Below are positions 14,488 through 23,749 of a stretch of 64,000 nt of DNA, piece after piece (the stretch's first letter is position 1; each line of letters starts with the position of its first letter). A program made the translations under genes and the position numbers. This DNA comes from Planctomycetota bacterium. Its GTDB lineage: Bacteria; Planctomycetota; UBA1135; UBA2386. Under the pieces are notes generated by a model that had not been told where the DNA came from, ran no database searches, and saw only the letters and a list, made by a program, of their open reading frames with translations. The stretch is taken from NCBI GenBank assembly GCA_020849665.1, contig JADLFX010000031.1, forward strand, positions 23,556 through 87,555, in the 5' to 3' direction.

Positions 14488-17286
14488 ATGAGCCGGAAGC
14501 CCGGAGCCAGCGTCGCCGCCGTGCCGTGGAGCCAGCGTCTCTCGGAACGCGCCAAGGAGGCGCTCTCCCTGCTGCTGATCGCGTTCGCGCTCTTCTCCCT
14601 ACTGTCGCTGGCGACCTTCCGCCTGCCGGACCCAGGGCTGCAGGCCATCCCGCGGGAGGCCTTCCAGAACCTCGGTGGCGCCGTGGGCTACCACATCGCC
14701 CACGGGATGACGTTCCTCTTCGGGCAGGCGGCGTACCTCGTGTTCGCCTTCCTCCTGGTGCACGCGGTGCTGCTCTTCCTGCGCCACGACGTGCCCAAGG
14801 TGGTGCACAAGGCCCTCGGCGTGCTGGTGTTCACGGTCGTGGCGGCCCTGCTCCTGGCCGGCCCGGACGGCCGGGCGGGGATCGGCGAGCCGACGCCGTA
14901 CGGCGCCGGGGGACGCTTCGGCGCCAACCTCTCGCCGCGCCTCTACGAGGCGTTCGGCGGCTCCGGGCGGATCCTGCTCCTGGTGTTCGGGGGGCTGGTG
15001 GCCTTCCTGATCGCCACCGACTTCCTCTTCCTGGCGCTGCTGCGCCAGGGCGCCGAGCGGCTGGGGCGAGCGGTGGACCGGATCCGGCCCGACCCCGCGG
15101 CGGCGGCCACCGCAGGCGGGTCTGCCGGCGCCGAGGTACTGGACGCCGGCGCCGCGGACCTGCTCGGCCCGCGTTCCACGCCCCGGCGGCGGCGCGCGAG
15201 CCGGGTCCCGGACCCGGCCGAGGAAGCGGAGCCAGGGGAACCGGAACCGGAGGCTGCCTACGAGGACGCCCGCCCCGGCGGCGGCGAGGCGGACGTGGAC
15301 GACCGGGCGGGCGCCGGGCTGGTGATCCATGACTCGCGCCCGCCGCAACCGGCACGTGCCGTGGGCCCGTCCCGACCGGAGCCCGAGCCTGGGTCCGGAC
15401 CCGTCGCCGGGGCTGCGGCGGGGGCTGCGGAGCCGCCGGCAGCCGCCCCCGAGTCTCCGGCCGAGCCGGCCGAGCCTGCCGAGCCGGCCCCGGACCCGGA
15501 CGCGGCCAAGGAGGCCGGCGCTGCCCCGGCCGAGGAGCGCCCGGCCGCGCGCAGGCCGCGCATCAAGGTGGAGCGGGCGCGCCGGGTGCGGCGCGGCCAG
15601 CAGAGTCTGCCGTTCCCGGCCGCCTATCCGTTCCCGCCCATCGATCTCTTCCATCAGGCCGCGCACCAGCGCGACGAGGATCTGCGCACCGCGATCCAGG
15701 CCAATGCCGACGCGATCGAGCGCCGCCTTGGATCGTTCAAGATCGAGGCCAAGGTCGTGAGCGTGTCGCCAGGCCCGGCCGTGACCCAGTACGAGGTGCG
15801 GCTCGGCGAGGGCATCAAGGTGTCGCGCGTCGTGAGCTTCGAGGCCGACCTCGCCGCCGCGCTCAAGGCCACGTCGGTGCGCGTCGTGGCCCCGATCCCG
15901 GGCAAGGACACGGTGGGCGTGGAGGTGCCCAACCAGCGCCGCCAGATGGTCGTGATGCGCGAGCTCCTGGAGCTCCACGGGCGCGCCGAGGACCTGGCCC
16001 TGCCGCTCTTCCTGGGGCGCGACGTCGCCGGCAAGCCGATCGTCGAAGACCTCACCAAGATGCCCCACATCCTGATCGCGGGCACGACCGGGTCGGGCAA
16101 GTCGGTGTGCATCAACACGATCCTGCTCTCGCTCCTGATGACCCGCACGCCGGAGCAGGTGCGGCTCATCCTGATCGACCCGAAGATGGTCGAGCTGCAG
16201 TCGTTCCGGGCCGTGCCGCACCTGGCCTGCGACGTGGTCACCAACATGAAGAAGGCGCCCACGGTCCTGCAGTGGGCGGTCGACGAGATGGAGCGGCGCT
16301 ACGAGCTCTTCTCGCGTGTGGGGGTCAACCACATCACGCTCTTCAACCGGCTCGGCCGCGGGGAGCTGGAGAAGCGCCTGCAGACGCCCGTGGACGAGGG
16401 CGCCGAACGGATCCCCTACATGGTCGTGGTGATCGACGAGCTGGCCGATCTGGTCGCGGTGGCGCAGAACGAGGTCGAGGAGTCCATCCAGCGCCTGGCG
16501 CAGAAATCGCGCGCGGTGGGCATCCACGTGATCCTCGCCACGCAGCGGCCGAGCACCGACGTGATCACCGGGGTGATCAAGGCCAACCTGCCCGCGCAGA
16601 TCGCGTTCCGCGTGAGCCGCAAGATCGACTCGCGCGTGATCCTCGACGCCAACGGCGCCGAGGTCCTGCTCGGCCACGGCGACATGCTCTACAACCAGCC
16701 GGGCGGCAAGGGCATCGTGCGCGCGCAGGGCACCTACGTGGCGGAGGACGAGATCGACGCCGTCGTGAAGTACCTGGAGATGAAGGGGCAGACCCCGAGC
16801 TTCATCCCCGAACTGGCCCGCCCCGAGAAATCGGTCGGCCGCCGGCCCCAGGAGAAGGACGACCTGTACGAGAAGGCGGTCGAGGTCGTGCTCGGGCAGC
16901 AGCGCGGCTCGGCCACGCTCCTGCAGCGGGCCCTGGCGATCGGCTACACGCGGGCCACCAGGCTGCTGGAGCTCATGGAGGAGGACGGGCTGGTCGGTGG
17001 CTTCCAGGGTTCGAAGTCGCGCGAGGTCCTGATGACCCTGGAGGACTGGCGGATCCGGGAGGAGTCGATCCGCGACGAGTTGGACCGCCTGGAGCAGGAG
17101 GGGGCGGAGGACGGTGCGGTCGAGGCTGAAGAGGACGCGGACGCGGACTTGGGCGGGGCCGCAGCCGGCGAGTCCGGGTCGTCCCAAGGCGCAGCCGGCG
17201 AGGACGCCGGATCGGCATCCGACCCAGGAGCCGTCAGGCCGTCCGATCCCGAGGCGACGCAGGAGCACGAGGCTCAGGGTCCCTGA
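14488..17286 (+). CDS. ftsK: DNA translocase FtsK
   Basis: 932 residues. Four N-terminal membrane helices (about 26-45, 72-95, 107-126, 158-185) anchor it at the division septum. A Pro/Glu/Ala-rich linker follows (about 195-370), then the alpha-beta motor: Walker A GTTGSGKS at 532-539, Walker B VVVIDELADL at about 646-655, and the LATQRPSTDVITGVIKAN motif. The winged-helix gamma domain (about 790-855, YEKAVEVVLGQQRGSATLLQ) reads KOPS-like polarity sequences and contacts XerCD recombinases. An acidic tail of about 70 residues follows. It pumps chromosome ends across the closing septum. It is 10 bases from coaB and is followed, 115 bases later, by a motor-less paralogue. Confidence 0.96.
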   Translation: MSRKPGASVAAVPWSQRLSERAKEALSLLLIAFALFSLLSLATFRLPDPGLQAIPREAFQNLGGAVGYHIAHGMTFLFGQAAYLVFAFLLVHAVLLFLRHDVPKVVHKALGVLVFTVVAALLLAGPDGRAGIGEPTPYGAGGRFGANLSPRLYEAFGGSGRILLLVFGGLVAFLIATDFLFLALLRQGAERLGRAVDRIRPDPAAAATAGGSAGAEVLDAGAADLLGPRSTPRRRRASRVPDPAEEAEPGEPEPEAAYEDARPGGGEADVDDRAGAGLVIHDSRPPQPARAVGPSRPEPEPGSGPVAGAAAGAAEPPAAAPESPAEPAEPAEPAPDPDAAKEAGAAPAEERPAARRPRIKVERARRVRRGQQSLPFPAAYPFPPIDLFHQAAHQRDEDLRTAIQANADAIERRLGSFKIEAKVVSVSPGPAVTQYEVRLGEGIKVSRVVSFEADLAAALKATSVRVVAPIPGKDTVGVEVPNQRRQMVVMRELLELHGRAEDLALPLFLGRDVAGKPIVEDLTKMPHILIAGTTGSGKSVCINTILLSLLMTRTPEQVRLILIDPKMVELQSFRAVPHLACDVVTNMKKAPTVLQWAVDEMERRYELFSRVGVNHITLFNRLGRGELEKRLQTPVDEGAERIPYMVVVIDELADLVAVAQNEVEESIQRLAQKSRAVGIHVILATQRPSTDVITGVIKANLPAQIAFRVSRKIDSRVILDANGAEVLLGHGDMLYNQPGGKGIVRAQGTYVAEDEIDAVVKYLEMKGQTPSFIPELARPEKSVGRRPQEKDDLYEKAVEVVLGQQRGSATLLQRALAIGYTRATRLLELMEEDGLVGGFQGSKSREVLMTLEDWRIREESIRDELDRLEQEGAEDGAVEAEEDADADLGGAAAGESGSSQGAAGEDAGSASDPGAVRPSDPEATQEHEAQGP

Positions 17287-17356
17287 GCCGGCCGCGCGGG
17301 CCGGGACCGCGGCCGGACCGAGGCGAGAAACTGGTCCCCCTTCGCGGCCAGCCACG

Positions 17357-17364
17357 GCTACCAT
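17357..17364 (+). promoter_or_regulatory. Candidate -10 element GCTACCAT upstream of the FtsK-like gene
   Basis: GCTANNNT match 37 bases before the ATG at 17402; a GGGAGG ribosome-binding site lies between. It suggests the FtsK-like gene has its own promoter in the 115-base gap after ftsK. Confidence 0.35.
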
Positions 17365-17401
17365 CCCAGGCCTCGTCGACGTTGGACTTCAGGGAGGCAC
17401 G

Positions 17402-19291
17402 ATGTCCGCAGCACCGCTTCCGGCACCTGGGCAGGGCGCCGGGCCACGCACCGGGTGGGCGTACCCGGTCGCCTGTGGTTCCTTCGCCGTGTTCTCGCTC
17501 TCCGCGCTCACCTACCACCACTTCGTACGTGGTGGCGTGGGGGATGGCAGCGGGCTCCTCCAGGGGATGGTGGTCGGGATCTACCAGGGCATCGGCTTCG
17601 TCTCGGCCACGATCACGTTCCTGCTCGTGTTGTCGTGGGCGACGATCTGGTTCGTGCGCGGCGCGCTGGACCAGCCTCTCGCGCGCCTGGGACGCATCCT
17701 GCTCCTCACGCTCTCCCTCGCCGTGCTCACCAGCCTGAGCGGAGCCGGAGTGCCGCCGCCGGGCGGAACCCTCGGCGCGTGGCTCGCCAGCGGGCTCGCC
17801 GACCTGCTGGGGAACGTCTTCAGCCTGCTCCTGGTCACGGCGCTCACCCTCACGGCCCTGCTCCTCGCCACGGACTTCTTCTTCTACGCCTACTTCCAGG
17901 CCGATGCGGTCGTTCCGCGTGCGGGTGCGGGCCGGCCCGAGTCCCGCGGCGCGGAGGCCCCCGCGCCGGCGCCGCTCGCGTCGGTTGCGTGGCAGGGCGA
18001 GCCTCAGGTCGAGGGCCGCGCGCTCCTGCACCTCGATCCGCCGGCCGACCCGCGCATCGTGGGGGTGAGCGGCGTGCTGGGGGCGGCCGGACCTTCCGCG
18101 CCCGTGGAGGACGGCGTCGCCGGAGCGCCCGGCAGCGAACTCGAGTTCGAGGATCGACAGCCGGAACCGGTCGCAGCGGAGGAGACCCAGCCCTCCGGCC
18201 CGGAGCAGGCCGACCGTCCCTGGCGCCGCACGCGCGTGCGGCTGCGCCTCGACGACGTGCCCGAGGACCTGCCTCCGCTGGAGGTGGCGGACGTGGCGGG
18301 ACCCGCGACCTCCGAACGCGCGCCGGAACCGGGGTCCGCAGCGGAGCCGGAACCTGCCGTGCAGCCGCTCTCGGAGGCGGCCGGTTCCGCCGCCGCGTGG
18401 GCCGCGCCCTCCCCGGCGCCCGTTGCCGAGGAGCCGGCCTCGGCCGCGGCCGCTTCCGCGGCCGCTGAGGAGGGCGAACGCATGGTCGAAGCCCTCGACC
18501 GCAGCTCCCCCGACGAGGACGCGTCCGAAGAGGCGCACGAGCCGGGCGAGGAAGAGGATGCCCTGGAGGACGAGCCGGCCCGGGCCGCCGAGGCCGAACG
18601 CGACGAGGAGGAATGGGTGGCGCCGGCCCGCGTGTTCGCGCCCGTGGCGATCGTGGGGGTCGAGGAGCCCGCACCCGCGCCCCACGCGCAGCCGCCCGCC
18701 GAGCCCGCGCCGGAGTCCGGCGCAGGAGCCGCTCCCGGGGCAGGGTCCGAACCCGCAGCCGGAGTGGCGGCGCCGTCCGAGGCGCCGCAGGAGCCGGTCC
18801 AGGACGAGGCGTCCTACGCCGCGGCGGCGCACGAGGACCTCGAGCTGGAGGCCGCCACCGCCGCGGCCGAACTCTACGTCCGGGCGGAGTCCGGGACCGG
18901 CGAGCCCGACCCCCTGGAGGGTGGCGAGGAACCGGCGGCCGGCAGCGCGTCGCCGGCCCAGGCGGCGGACGAACCCGAGTTCGTCCTGCCCCGTCCCGAT
19001 GCCCCGCCGGTCGCCGGCGACACCGTGAAGGTGCGCCAGGGCACGCTCTTCCCCGGGGCGAGCGAGGACCAGCGCCTGGTGGAGGAGGCGGCGCGCCTGG
19101 TGCGCGAGGCGCGTCGCGCCAACGTCTCCCTGCTGCAGCGGCGCCTGCGCGTGCGCTACGACGAGGCCGTCGAACTGCTGCACGCACTCGGCCGGCTGGG
19201 AGTCATCGAGCTCCTGCCCGGGGAGACCCAGGGTCGCGTGCGGGTCGGCTCCGACGAGAGCGAGGCGCAACCCGATGACGCGCATTCGTGA
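17402..19291 (+). CDS. FtsK paralogue without motor: four-helix membrane domain plus gamma-like winged helix
   Basis: 629 residues. The start ATG has GGGAGG six bases upstream. Residues 20-165 hold four hydrophobic helices with the same loop lengths and DFFFYAYFQ end as the FtsK membrane domain next door (DFLFLALLRQ). A disordered linker rich in Pro, Ala and Glu fills about 175-540. The C-terminus, about 555-610 (RLVEEAARLVREARRANVSL then LQRRLRVRYDEAVELLHALG), aligns with the FtsK gamma winged helix (ASxSLLQRRLRIGYxRAxxLxxxME). No Walker A, Walker B or RecA-fold region exists, so it cannot translocate DNA. By architecture it could tether DNA or XerCD to the septum or mix with FtsK hexamers; that is inference. 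Confidence 0.85.
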   Translation: MSAAPLPAPGQGAGPRTGWAYPVACGSFAVFSLSALTYHHFVRGGVGDGSGLLQGMVVGIYQGIGFVSATITFLLVLSWATIWFVRGALDQPLARLGRILLLTLSLAVLTSLSGAGVPPPGGTLGAWLASGLADLLGNVFSLLLVTALTLTALLLATDFFFYAYFQADAVVPRAGAGRPESRGAEAPAPAPLASVAWQGEPQVEGRALLHLDPPADPRIVGVSGVLGAAGPSAPVEDGVAGAPGSELEFEDRQPEPVAAEETQPSGPEQADRPWRRTRVRLRLDDVPEDLPPLEVADVAGPATSERAPEPGSAAEPEPAVQPLSEAAGSAAAWAAPSPAPVAEEPASAAAASAAAEEGERMVEALDRSSPDEDASEEAHEPGEEEDALEDEPARAAEAERDEEEWVAPARVFAPVAIVGVEEPAPAPHAQPPAEPAPESGAGAAPGAGSEPAAGVAAPSEAPQEPVQDEASYAAAAHEDLELEAATAAAELYVRAESGTGEPDPLEGGEEPAAGSASPAQAADEPEFVLPRPDAPPVAGDTVKVRQGTLFPGASEDQRLVEEAARLVREARRANVSLLQRRLRVRYDEAVELLHALGRLGVIELLPGETQGRVRVGSDESEAQPDDAHS

Positions 19292-19557
19292 CGGAATTCC
19301 GCGCGCGTCGCGGACGCGGGCACGGTGGCGCGGCGCGGCGCGCCGCTGCGTTTTCCACCGGATCTCTCCACGCTCGACTCACAACCCGGACTCTTGCGCT
19401 TTGGCCGCGAGTCCGTAGAGGAAGTCGCCGCGCTGGAGCGATCCGCGCACGCAACTTCGATCTCGCATCCGGGCGGTACCGAACCACAACACGAACGCCG
19501 GTCGCGTCCCCGACCCAGACGCGACGCAACGGCTCACGGTCGGGAGGGGGCTCCTTG
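19292..19557 (+). other. Intergenic leader region before dnaB
   Basis: 266 bases with no gene. The frame stays open here but is Arg/Ala-rich and lacks DnaB similarity. GGGAGGGGG at 19541-19549 is the ribosome-binding site that decides the dnaB start. Confidence 0.5.
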
Positions 19558-20907
19558 GTGGACACGCAACCGTCGATCGAAGAACGCGGCGTACCGCGCA
19601 ATCTCGAGGCCGAACGCTCGGTGTTGGGCGCGTTGCTGCTCCATTGCGACGCGGTCAACGACGTCGTCCAGTTCCTGAAGCCGGAGGACTTCTACCTGCC
19701 GGCGCACCAGGTCATCTACCGGGCGATCCTCGACCGCCACGACCGCAAGACCCTCGCCGACGTCATCACGGTCGAGGAGGAGCTGGCCGGCAAGGGGCTG
19801 CTGGAGGAGGCCGGGGGACGGGACCGCCTCCTCGACCTGGCCGGATCGGTGGTCTCGGCCGCGGCGGTGCAGCAGCACGCGGAGATCGTCCGCGAGAAGG
19901 CGATCCTGCGGCGCCTGCTCGAGACCTGCCTGGACCTGTCGCGGCTCGCCTACCAGGGTGGACAGGAGGCCCAGCCGCTGCTCGACGAGGCCGAGCAGCG
20001 CATCTTCGAGATCGCGCGCGTGGGCGTGCGCAGCGACGCCATGGAGATCTCGGCGATCCTGAACGAGACCTTCCAGCGGATCGAGATGATCCGCAGCCGC
20101 GAAGGCCGGCTCTCCGGCCTCGCCACGACGTACTACGACCTCGACGACATGACCGCCGGCCTGCAGAAGGGCGAGCTGGTGATCCTCGCGGCGCGGCCGT
20201 CGATGGGGAAGACCTCGTTCGCCCTCAACATCTGCGAGCGCGTGGCCGGAGCCGGGAACGGCGTGCTCTTCTTCTCCCTGGAGATGTCCGCCCAGCAGGT
20301 CATCCAGAACATGCTCTGCTGCCGGGCGCAGATCGACAGCCAGAGCCTGCGCAAGGGCAAGATCACCGAGCAGCAGTATCGCCGCCTCCAGGAGGAAGCG
20401 GGGGTCCTCTACAACGCCCCGATCTTCGTCGACGACACCGCGGGCATGACCGCGCAGATGATCCGGGCCAAGGCCAGACGCATCCTGCAGCGCCGCCCCC
20501 TCTCCCTGATCGTCATCGACTACCTGCAGCTGCTGAGCAGCGGCCGGCGCGAGGAGAGCCGCCAGCAGGAGATCGCCGGGATCAGCCGCGGCCTCAAGCA
20601 GCTGGCCCGCGAACTGTCCGTGCCGGTGGTGGCCCTGGCCCAGCTCAACCGCGAGGTGGAGGGCCGCGACGACCACCGCCCGCGCATGAGCGACCTGCGC
20701 GAGTCCGGCGCGATCGAGCAGGACGCCGACGTGATCATGCTCCTGCACCGGGAGGAGTACTACAAACGCACGGAGGAGAACGCCGGCCTGGCCCAGATCC
20801 TGATCGCCAAGCAGCGCAACGGCCCGACCGGCGACATCACCCTGCGCTTCTTCCGCGAATTCATGCGCTTCGAGAACTACCGGCGCGGCGCCGAGCCGAT
20901 GACCTGA
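19558..20907 (+). CDS. dnaB: Replicative DNA helicase DnaB
   Basis: 449 residues. The N-terminal DnaB-N domain begins VPRNLEAERSVLGALLL (residues 12-28), and the RecA-fold motor has Walker A ARPSMGKT at 212-219, Walker B SLIVIDYLQLL, H3 motif VVALAQLNREVE and the C-terminal RESGAIEQDADVIMLLHREEYY block. It is a hexameric ring that unwinds DNA 5'-3' at the replication fork. GTG at 19558 is chosen because a strong GGGAGGGGG site lies 8 bases upstream; TTG at 19555 is the alternative. No intein interrupts it, unlike many DnaB genes. Confidence 0.96.
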   Translation: MDTQPSIEERGVPRNLEAERSVLGALLLHCDAVNDVVQFLKPEDFYLPAHQVIYRAILDRHDRKTLADVITVEEELAGKGLLEEAGGRDRLLDLAGSVVSAAAVQQHAEIVREKAILRRLLETCLDLSRLAYQGGQEAQPLLDEAEQRIFEIARVGVRSDAMEISAILNETFQRIEMIRSREGRLSGLATTYYDLDDMTAGLQKGELVILAARPSMGKTSFALNICERVAGAGNGVLFFSLEMSAQQVIQNMLCCRAQIDSQSLRKGKITEQQYRRLQEEAGVLYNAPIFVDDTAGMTAQMIRAKARRILQRRPLSLIVIDYLQLLSSGRREESRQQEIAGISRGLKQLARELSVPVVALAQLNREVEGRDDHRPRMSDLRESGAIEQDADVIMLLHREEYYKRTEENAGLAQILIAKQRNGPTGDITLRFFREFMRFENYRRGAEPMT

Positions 20908-21049
20908 GCCGAGCGCCGCCGCCCCGCGCCCGCGGCGGCCGCGGGACCCCGCGGGCCGGCAGCGCGGGGGGAGTGGCCGACGGCGTTCCGGCCGGCCACG
21001 CCGCGCTACCGCCGGGCCCGCCGCTCTGGTCTCATCTGCCGCCCCGACC

Positions 21050-23731
21050 ATGGGCCGCCCCCCAGATCCGTTGCACACGAGGTGCCCTGGCCCGGAAGCG
21101 GGGGGGCGTGCCCGGGGGCACGCGCGGGGCGTGGCCGCGGCGCTGCTGCTGCTCGGCGCGTCGTGGCCCCTCGCCGCCCAGGAGGTTCCGTCACCTGTCG
21201 CTCCGGGTGCGACGCAGACGCGCCGCGCGCCCGTGCCGCAGACGGCCACGCGACCCTCGCCCCAGACCCAGACCGCGACCGCGACCCAGTCCCGGCCGGT
21301 GCACCAGGAGGGTCCCGCCACCGCGCCCCGCGTGGAGCTGTCGCAGGACGAGGGCAAGATCGTGCGCGAGATCCTGGTGCGCGGCGCCTCGCACGAGTCG
21401 GTGACGCGCAACCTGAAGACCCAGATCCAGCGGCCGCTGCGCGCCGCGGACGTCCAGGACGACCTGCGCGCGCTGTGGGCCTACCAGAAGATCCAGGTGC
21501 AGCGGGTCTGGGTGGAAGACGTCGAGGGCGGGGTGCGCCTGATCCTCGAGGTGCGCGAGCACCGTGACTTCGACCGGGTCGTGTTCAAGGGCCTCGACCA
21601 CCTCACCGAGCAGCAGGTCAAGACCCTGCTCGGCATCGTCGGCACCTCGGGCGTCACCGAGTTCACCGCCCAGACCTACCAGCGTGTGCTCGAGGAGCGC
21701 TATCGGCGCGACGGCTTCTACCACGTCCGCGTGCAGCTCGTCCCGGACGAGGCCAAGAGCACGCTGACGTTCCGCGTCGACGAGGGGCCGCGCGTGCGCG
21801 TCCGCGACATGTACTTCCGCGGCAACACGTCGTTCCCGGCCAGCGTGCCGCTCGACCTCGGCCGGAGCCTGATCAACGGGGCCAAGCTGGAGACCACGCC
21901 GGAGGGCTGGCTGCTCGCCGGCTCGCCGTACTCGGAGAAGGCGGTCGAGGACGATCTCGATCGCCTGCGCCTCTACTACCGGCGTCAGGGCTACCGCGAC
22001 GCGGTGGTGGAGCTGGTCGGGCGCCAGCCCAACGAGGACTGGACCAAGGTGGACCTCTACTTCCGCGTGGTCGAGGGTCCGCGGTACCGGATCGCCTCGG
22101 TGGACGTGGAGCAGGTGCCCATGGCCGGACAGGCGCCGCGCTACCCGCGCGAGGCCCTGCTCAGCGTGGTCCGCACGCGGCCCGGCGACTTCTACGACCG
22201 CGATGCGATCCAGCGCGACCTGCGCGCCATCGAGGAGTTCTACGGCAGCCGGGGCCACCCCGAGGAGCGGCGCTACGGCCGGCGCATCCCCAACGCGTTC
22301 CGCAGCGACGAGCCGGTCGAGGTGTTCGACGTGGACAAGGCCGAGGTGCGCCTGGTGTTCCGCGTGCACGAAGGCACGCCCAAGACCCTGCGCGACATCG
22401 TGATCCGCGGCAACACCCGCACCAAGGACCGCGTGATCCGCCGGCGCGTCGCCCAGCGGCCCGGCGAGGTGGTGGACATCACCAGGATCGACCGCACCAT
22501 CCAGCAGATCGAGGCGCTGCGCTACTTCCAGGACGAGCAGGCGCTCACCGGCGTGCGCTTCGAGCTGGAGCCGGTGCTCGACGATCCCGACCGCGTCGAT
22601 CTGGCGATCGACGTGACCGAAGGGTCGACCGGACAGTTCCTGTGGGGCGCGGGCATCAGCAGCGGTGGCGGCGTGCAGGCCCGGCTGCAGTTCACCAAGC
22701 GCAACTTCGACATCGGCAACACGCCGTCGAGCTGGGACCCGTTCACGGCGATCGGCGAGATCCTCGACAACAAGGCGTTCCACGGCGGCGGCCAGGAGCT
22801 CGACCTGCTGCTCTCCCCCGGCACCGAGTTCAGCTTCTTCCGGCTCAGCTTCTACGAGCCGGACATCTTCCTGCGCCACGAGGACACGATTGGCCTGCGC
22901 ACGACCGGGTTCCGGTCCATCTCGTTCCTCGACTCCTACAACCAGGACTCGCTGGGCGCGACCGTGGGGTTGGATCGGCGCTTCACCGATCAGCTCTCGG
23001 CGGCCATCACGCTGCGCCAGGAGAGCGTGACGGTCGAGGACGTGGACCCGAACGCCCCGGGCATCGTGTGGGATGCCAAGGGCCAGACCGAGCTGCGGAC
23101 GATCCGCCTGAGCACCAAGTTCACCGACCTCGACCAGTTCCTGCGGCCCACCAAGGGGTTCCAGGCCGAGCTGTACGGCGAGGTCGCCGGCGGCTTCCTG
23201 GGAGCCGAGGAGGACTTCTGGAAGGCCGGCGTCAGCGGCGACCTCTACATCCCGCTCTATCGCGACAGCCGCGAGCGCGCGCACGTCCTGCACATCCTGC
23301 AGTCGTTCGACTACGGCCACGCGTACGGCGACAGCAACGACCTCTTCCTGACCGACCGCTTCTACATGGGCGGTTCCAACCTGCGCGGCTTCGCGCAGCG
23401 GCGCGCGGGCCCCTCCCAGTTCGGCCGCCCCGTGCCCGGCGAAGTGCGCTACCTGGGCTCGCTGGAGTACTTCTATCCGCTGTGGTCCGTGGCGCAGGAG
23501 GGCCGCACCCGCGAGCTCGAGCTGCTGCGCGGCGTGGTGTTCACGGACTGGGGACTGCTCGGCCTGCAGATCGACGACCCCACGTTCCGCGAGCCGCGCG
23601 TGAGCGTCGGGTTCGGCCTGCGCATCTTCGTCCCCGGCTTCAACGTGCCGATCGCCCTCGACCTGGGCTGGCCGCTGGTCTACGAGGAGACCGACGACCG
23701 GCGCCAGTTCTACTTCTCCGTGTTCCGCTAG
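21050..23731 (+). CDS. bamA: Outer-membrane protein assembly factor BamA (Omp85)
   Basis: 893 residues. A signal peptide ends near ASWPLAAQ (about 44), followed by a Thr/Pro/Gln-rich stretch (about 46-95). POTRA domains occupy about 100-540 (EGKIVREILVRGASHES, HRDFDRVVFKGLDHLTEQQV, GPRVRVRDMYFRGNTSFPAS, TPKTLRDIVIRGNTRTKDRV are their first strands). The 16-strand barrel fills the rest, with GGSNLRGFAQRRAGP (about 775) matching the Omp85 loop 6 VRGF/Y motif, and it ends in aromatic QFYFSVFR. It inserts beta-barrel proteins such as the TolC-, DUF481- and secretin-like proteins of this window. GTG at 21131 is an alternative start that would leave a normal-length signal peptide. A diderm envelope is implied. 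Confidence 0.93.
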   Translation: MGRPPDPLHTRCPGPEAGGRARGHARGVAAALLLLGASWPLAAQEVPSPVAPGATQTRRAPVPQTATRPSPQTQTATATQSRPVHQEGPATAPRVELSQDEGKIVREILVRGASHESVTRNLKTQIQRPLRAADVQDDLRALWAYQKIQVQRVWVEDVEGGVRLILEVREHRDFDRVVFKGLDHLTEQQVKTLLGIVGTSGVTEFTAQTYQRVLEERYRRDGFYHVRVQLVPDEAKSTLTFRVDEGPRVRVRDMYFRGNTSFPASVPLDLGRSLINGAKLETTPEGWLLAGSPYSEKAVEDDLDRLRLYYRRQGYRDAVVELVGRQPNEDWTKVDLYFRVVEGPRYRIASVDVEQVPMAGQAPRYPREALLSVVRTRPGDFYDRDAIQRDLRAIEEFYGSRGHPEERRYGRRIPNAFRSDEPVEVFDVDKAEVRLVFRVHEGTPKTLRDIVIRGNTRTKDRVIRRRVAQRPGEVVDITRIDRTIQQIEALRYFQDEQALTGVRFELEPVLDDPDRVDLAIDVTEGSTGQFLWGAGISSGGGVQARLQFTKRNFDIGNTPSSWDPFTAIGEILDNKAFHGGGQELDLLLSPGTEFSFFRLSFYEPDIFLRHEDTIGLRTTGFRSISFLDSYNQDSLGATVGLDRRFTDQLSAAITLRQESVTVEDVDPNAPGIVWDAKGQTELRTIRLSTKFTDLDQFLRPTKGFQAELYGEVAGGFLGAEEDFWKAGVSGDLYIPLYRDSRERAHVLHILQSFDYGHAYGDSNDLFLTDRFYMGGSNLRGFAQRRAGPSQFGRPVPGEVRYLGSLEYFYPLWSVAQEGRTRELELLRGVVFTDWGLLGLQIDDPTFREPRVSVGFGLRIFVPGFNVPIALDLGWPLVYEETDDRRQFYFSVFR

Positions 23732-23749
23732 CGCGGGCGCGGCCGCGGG

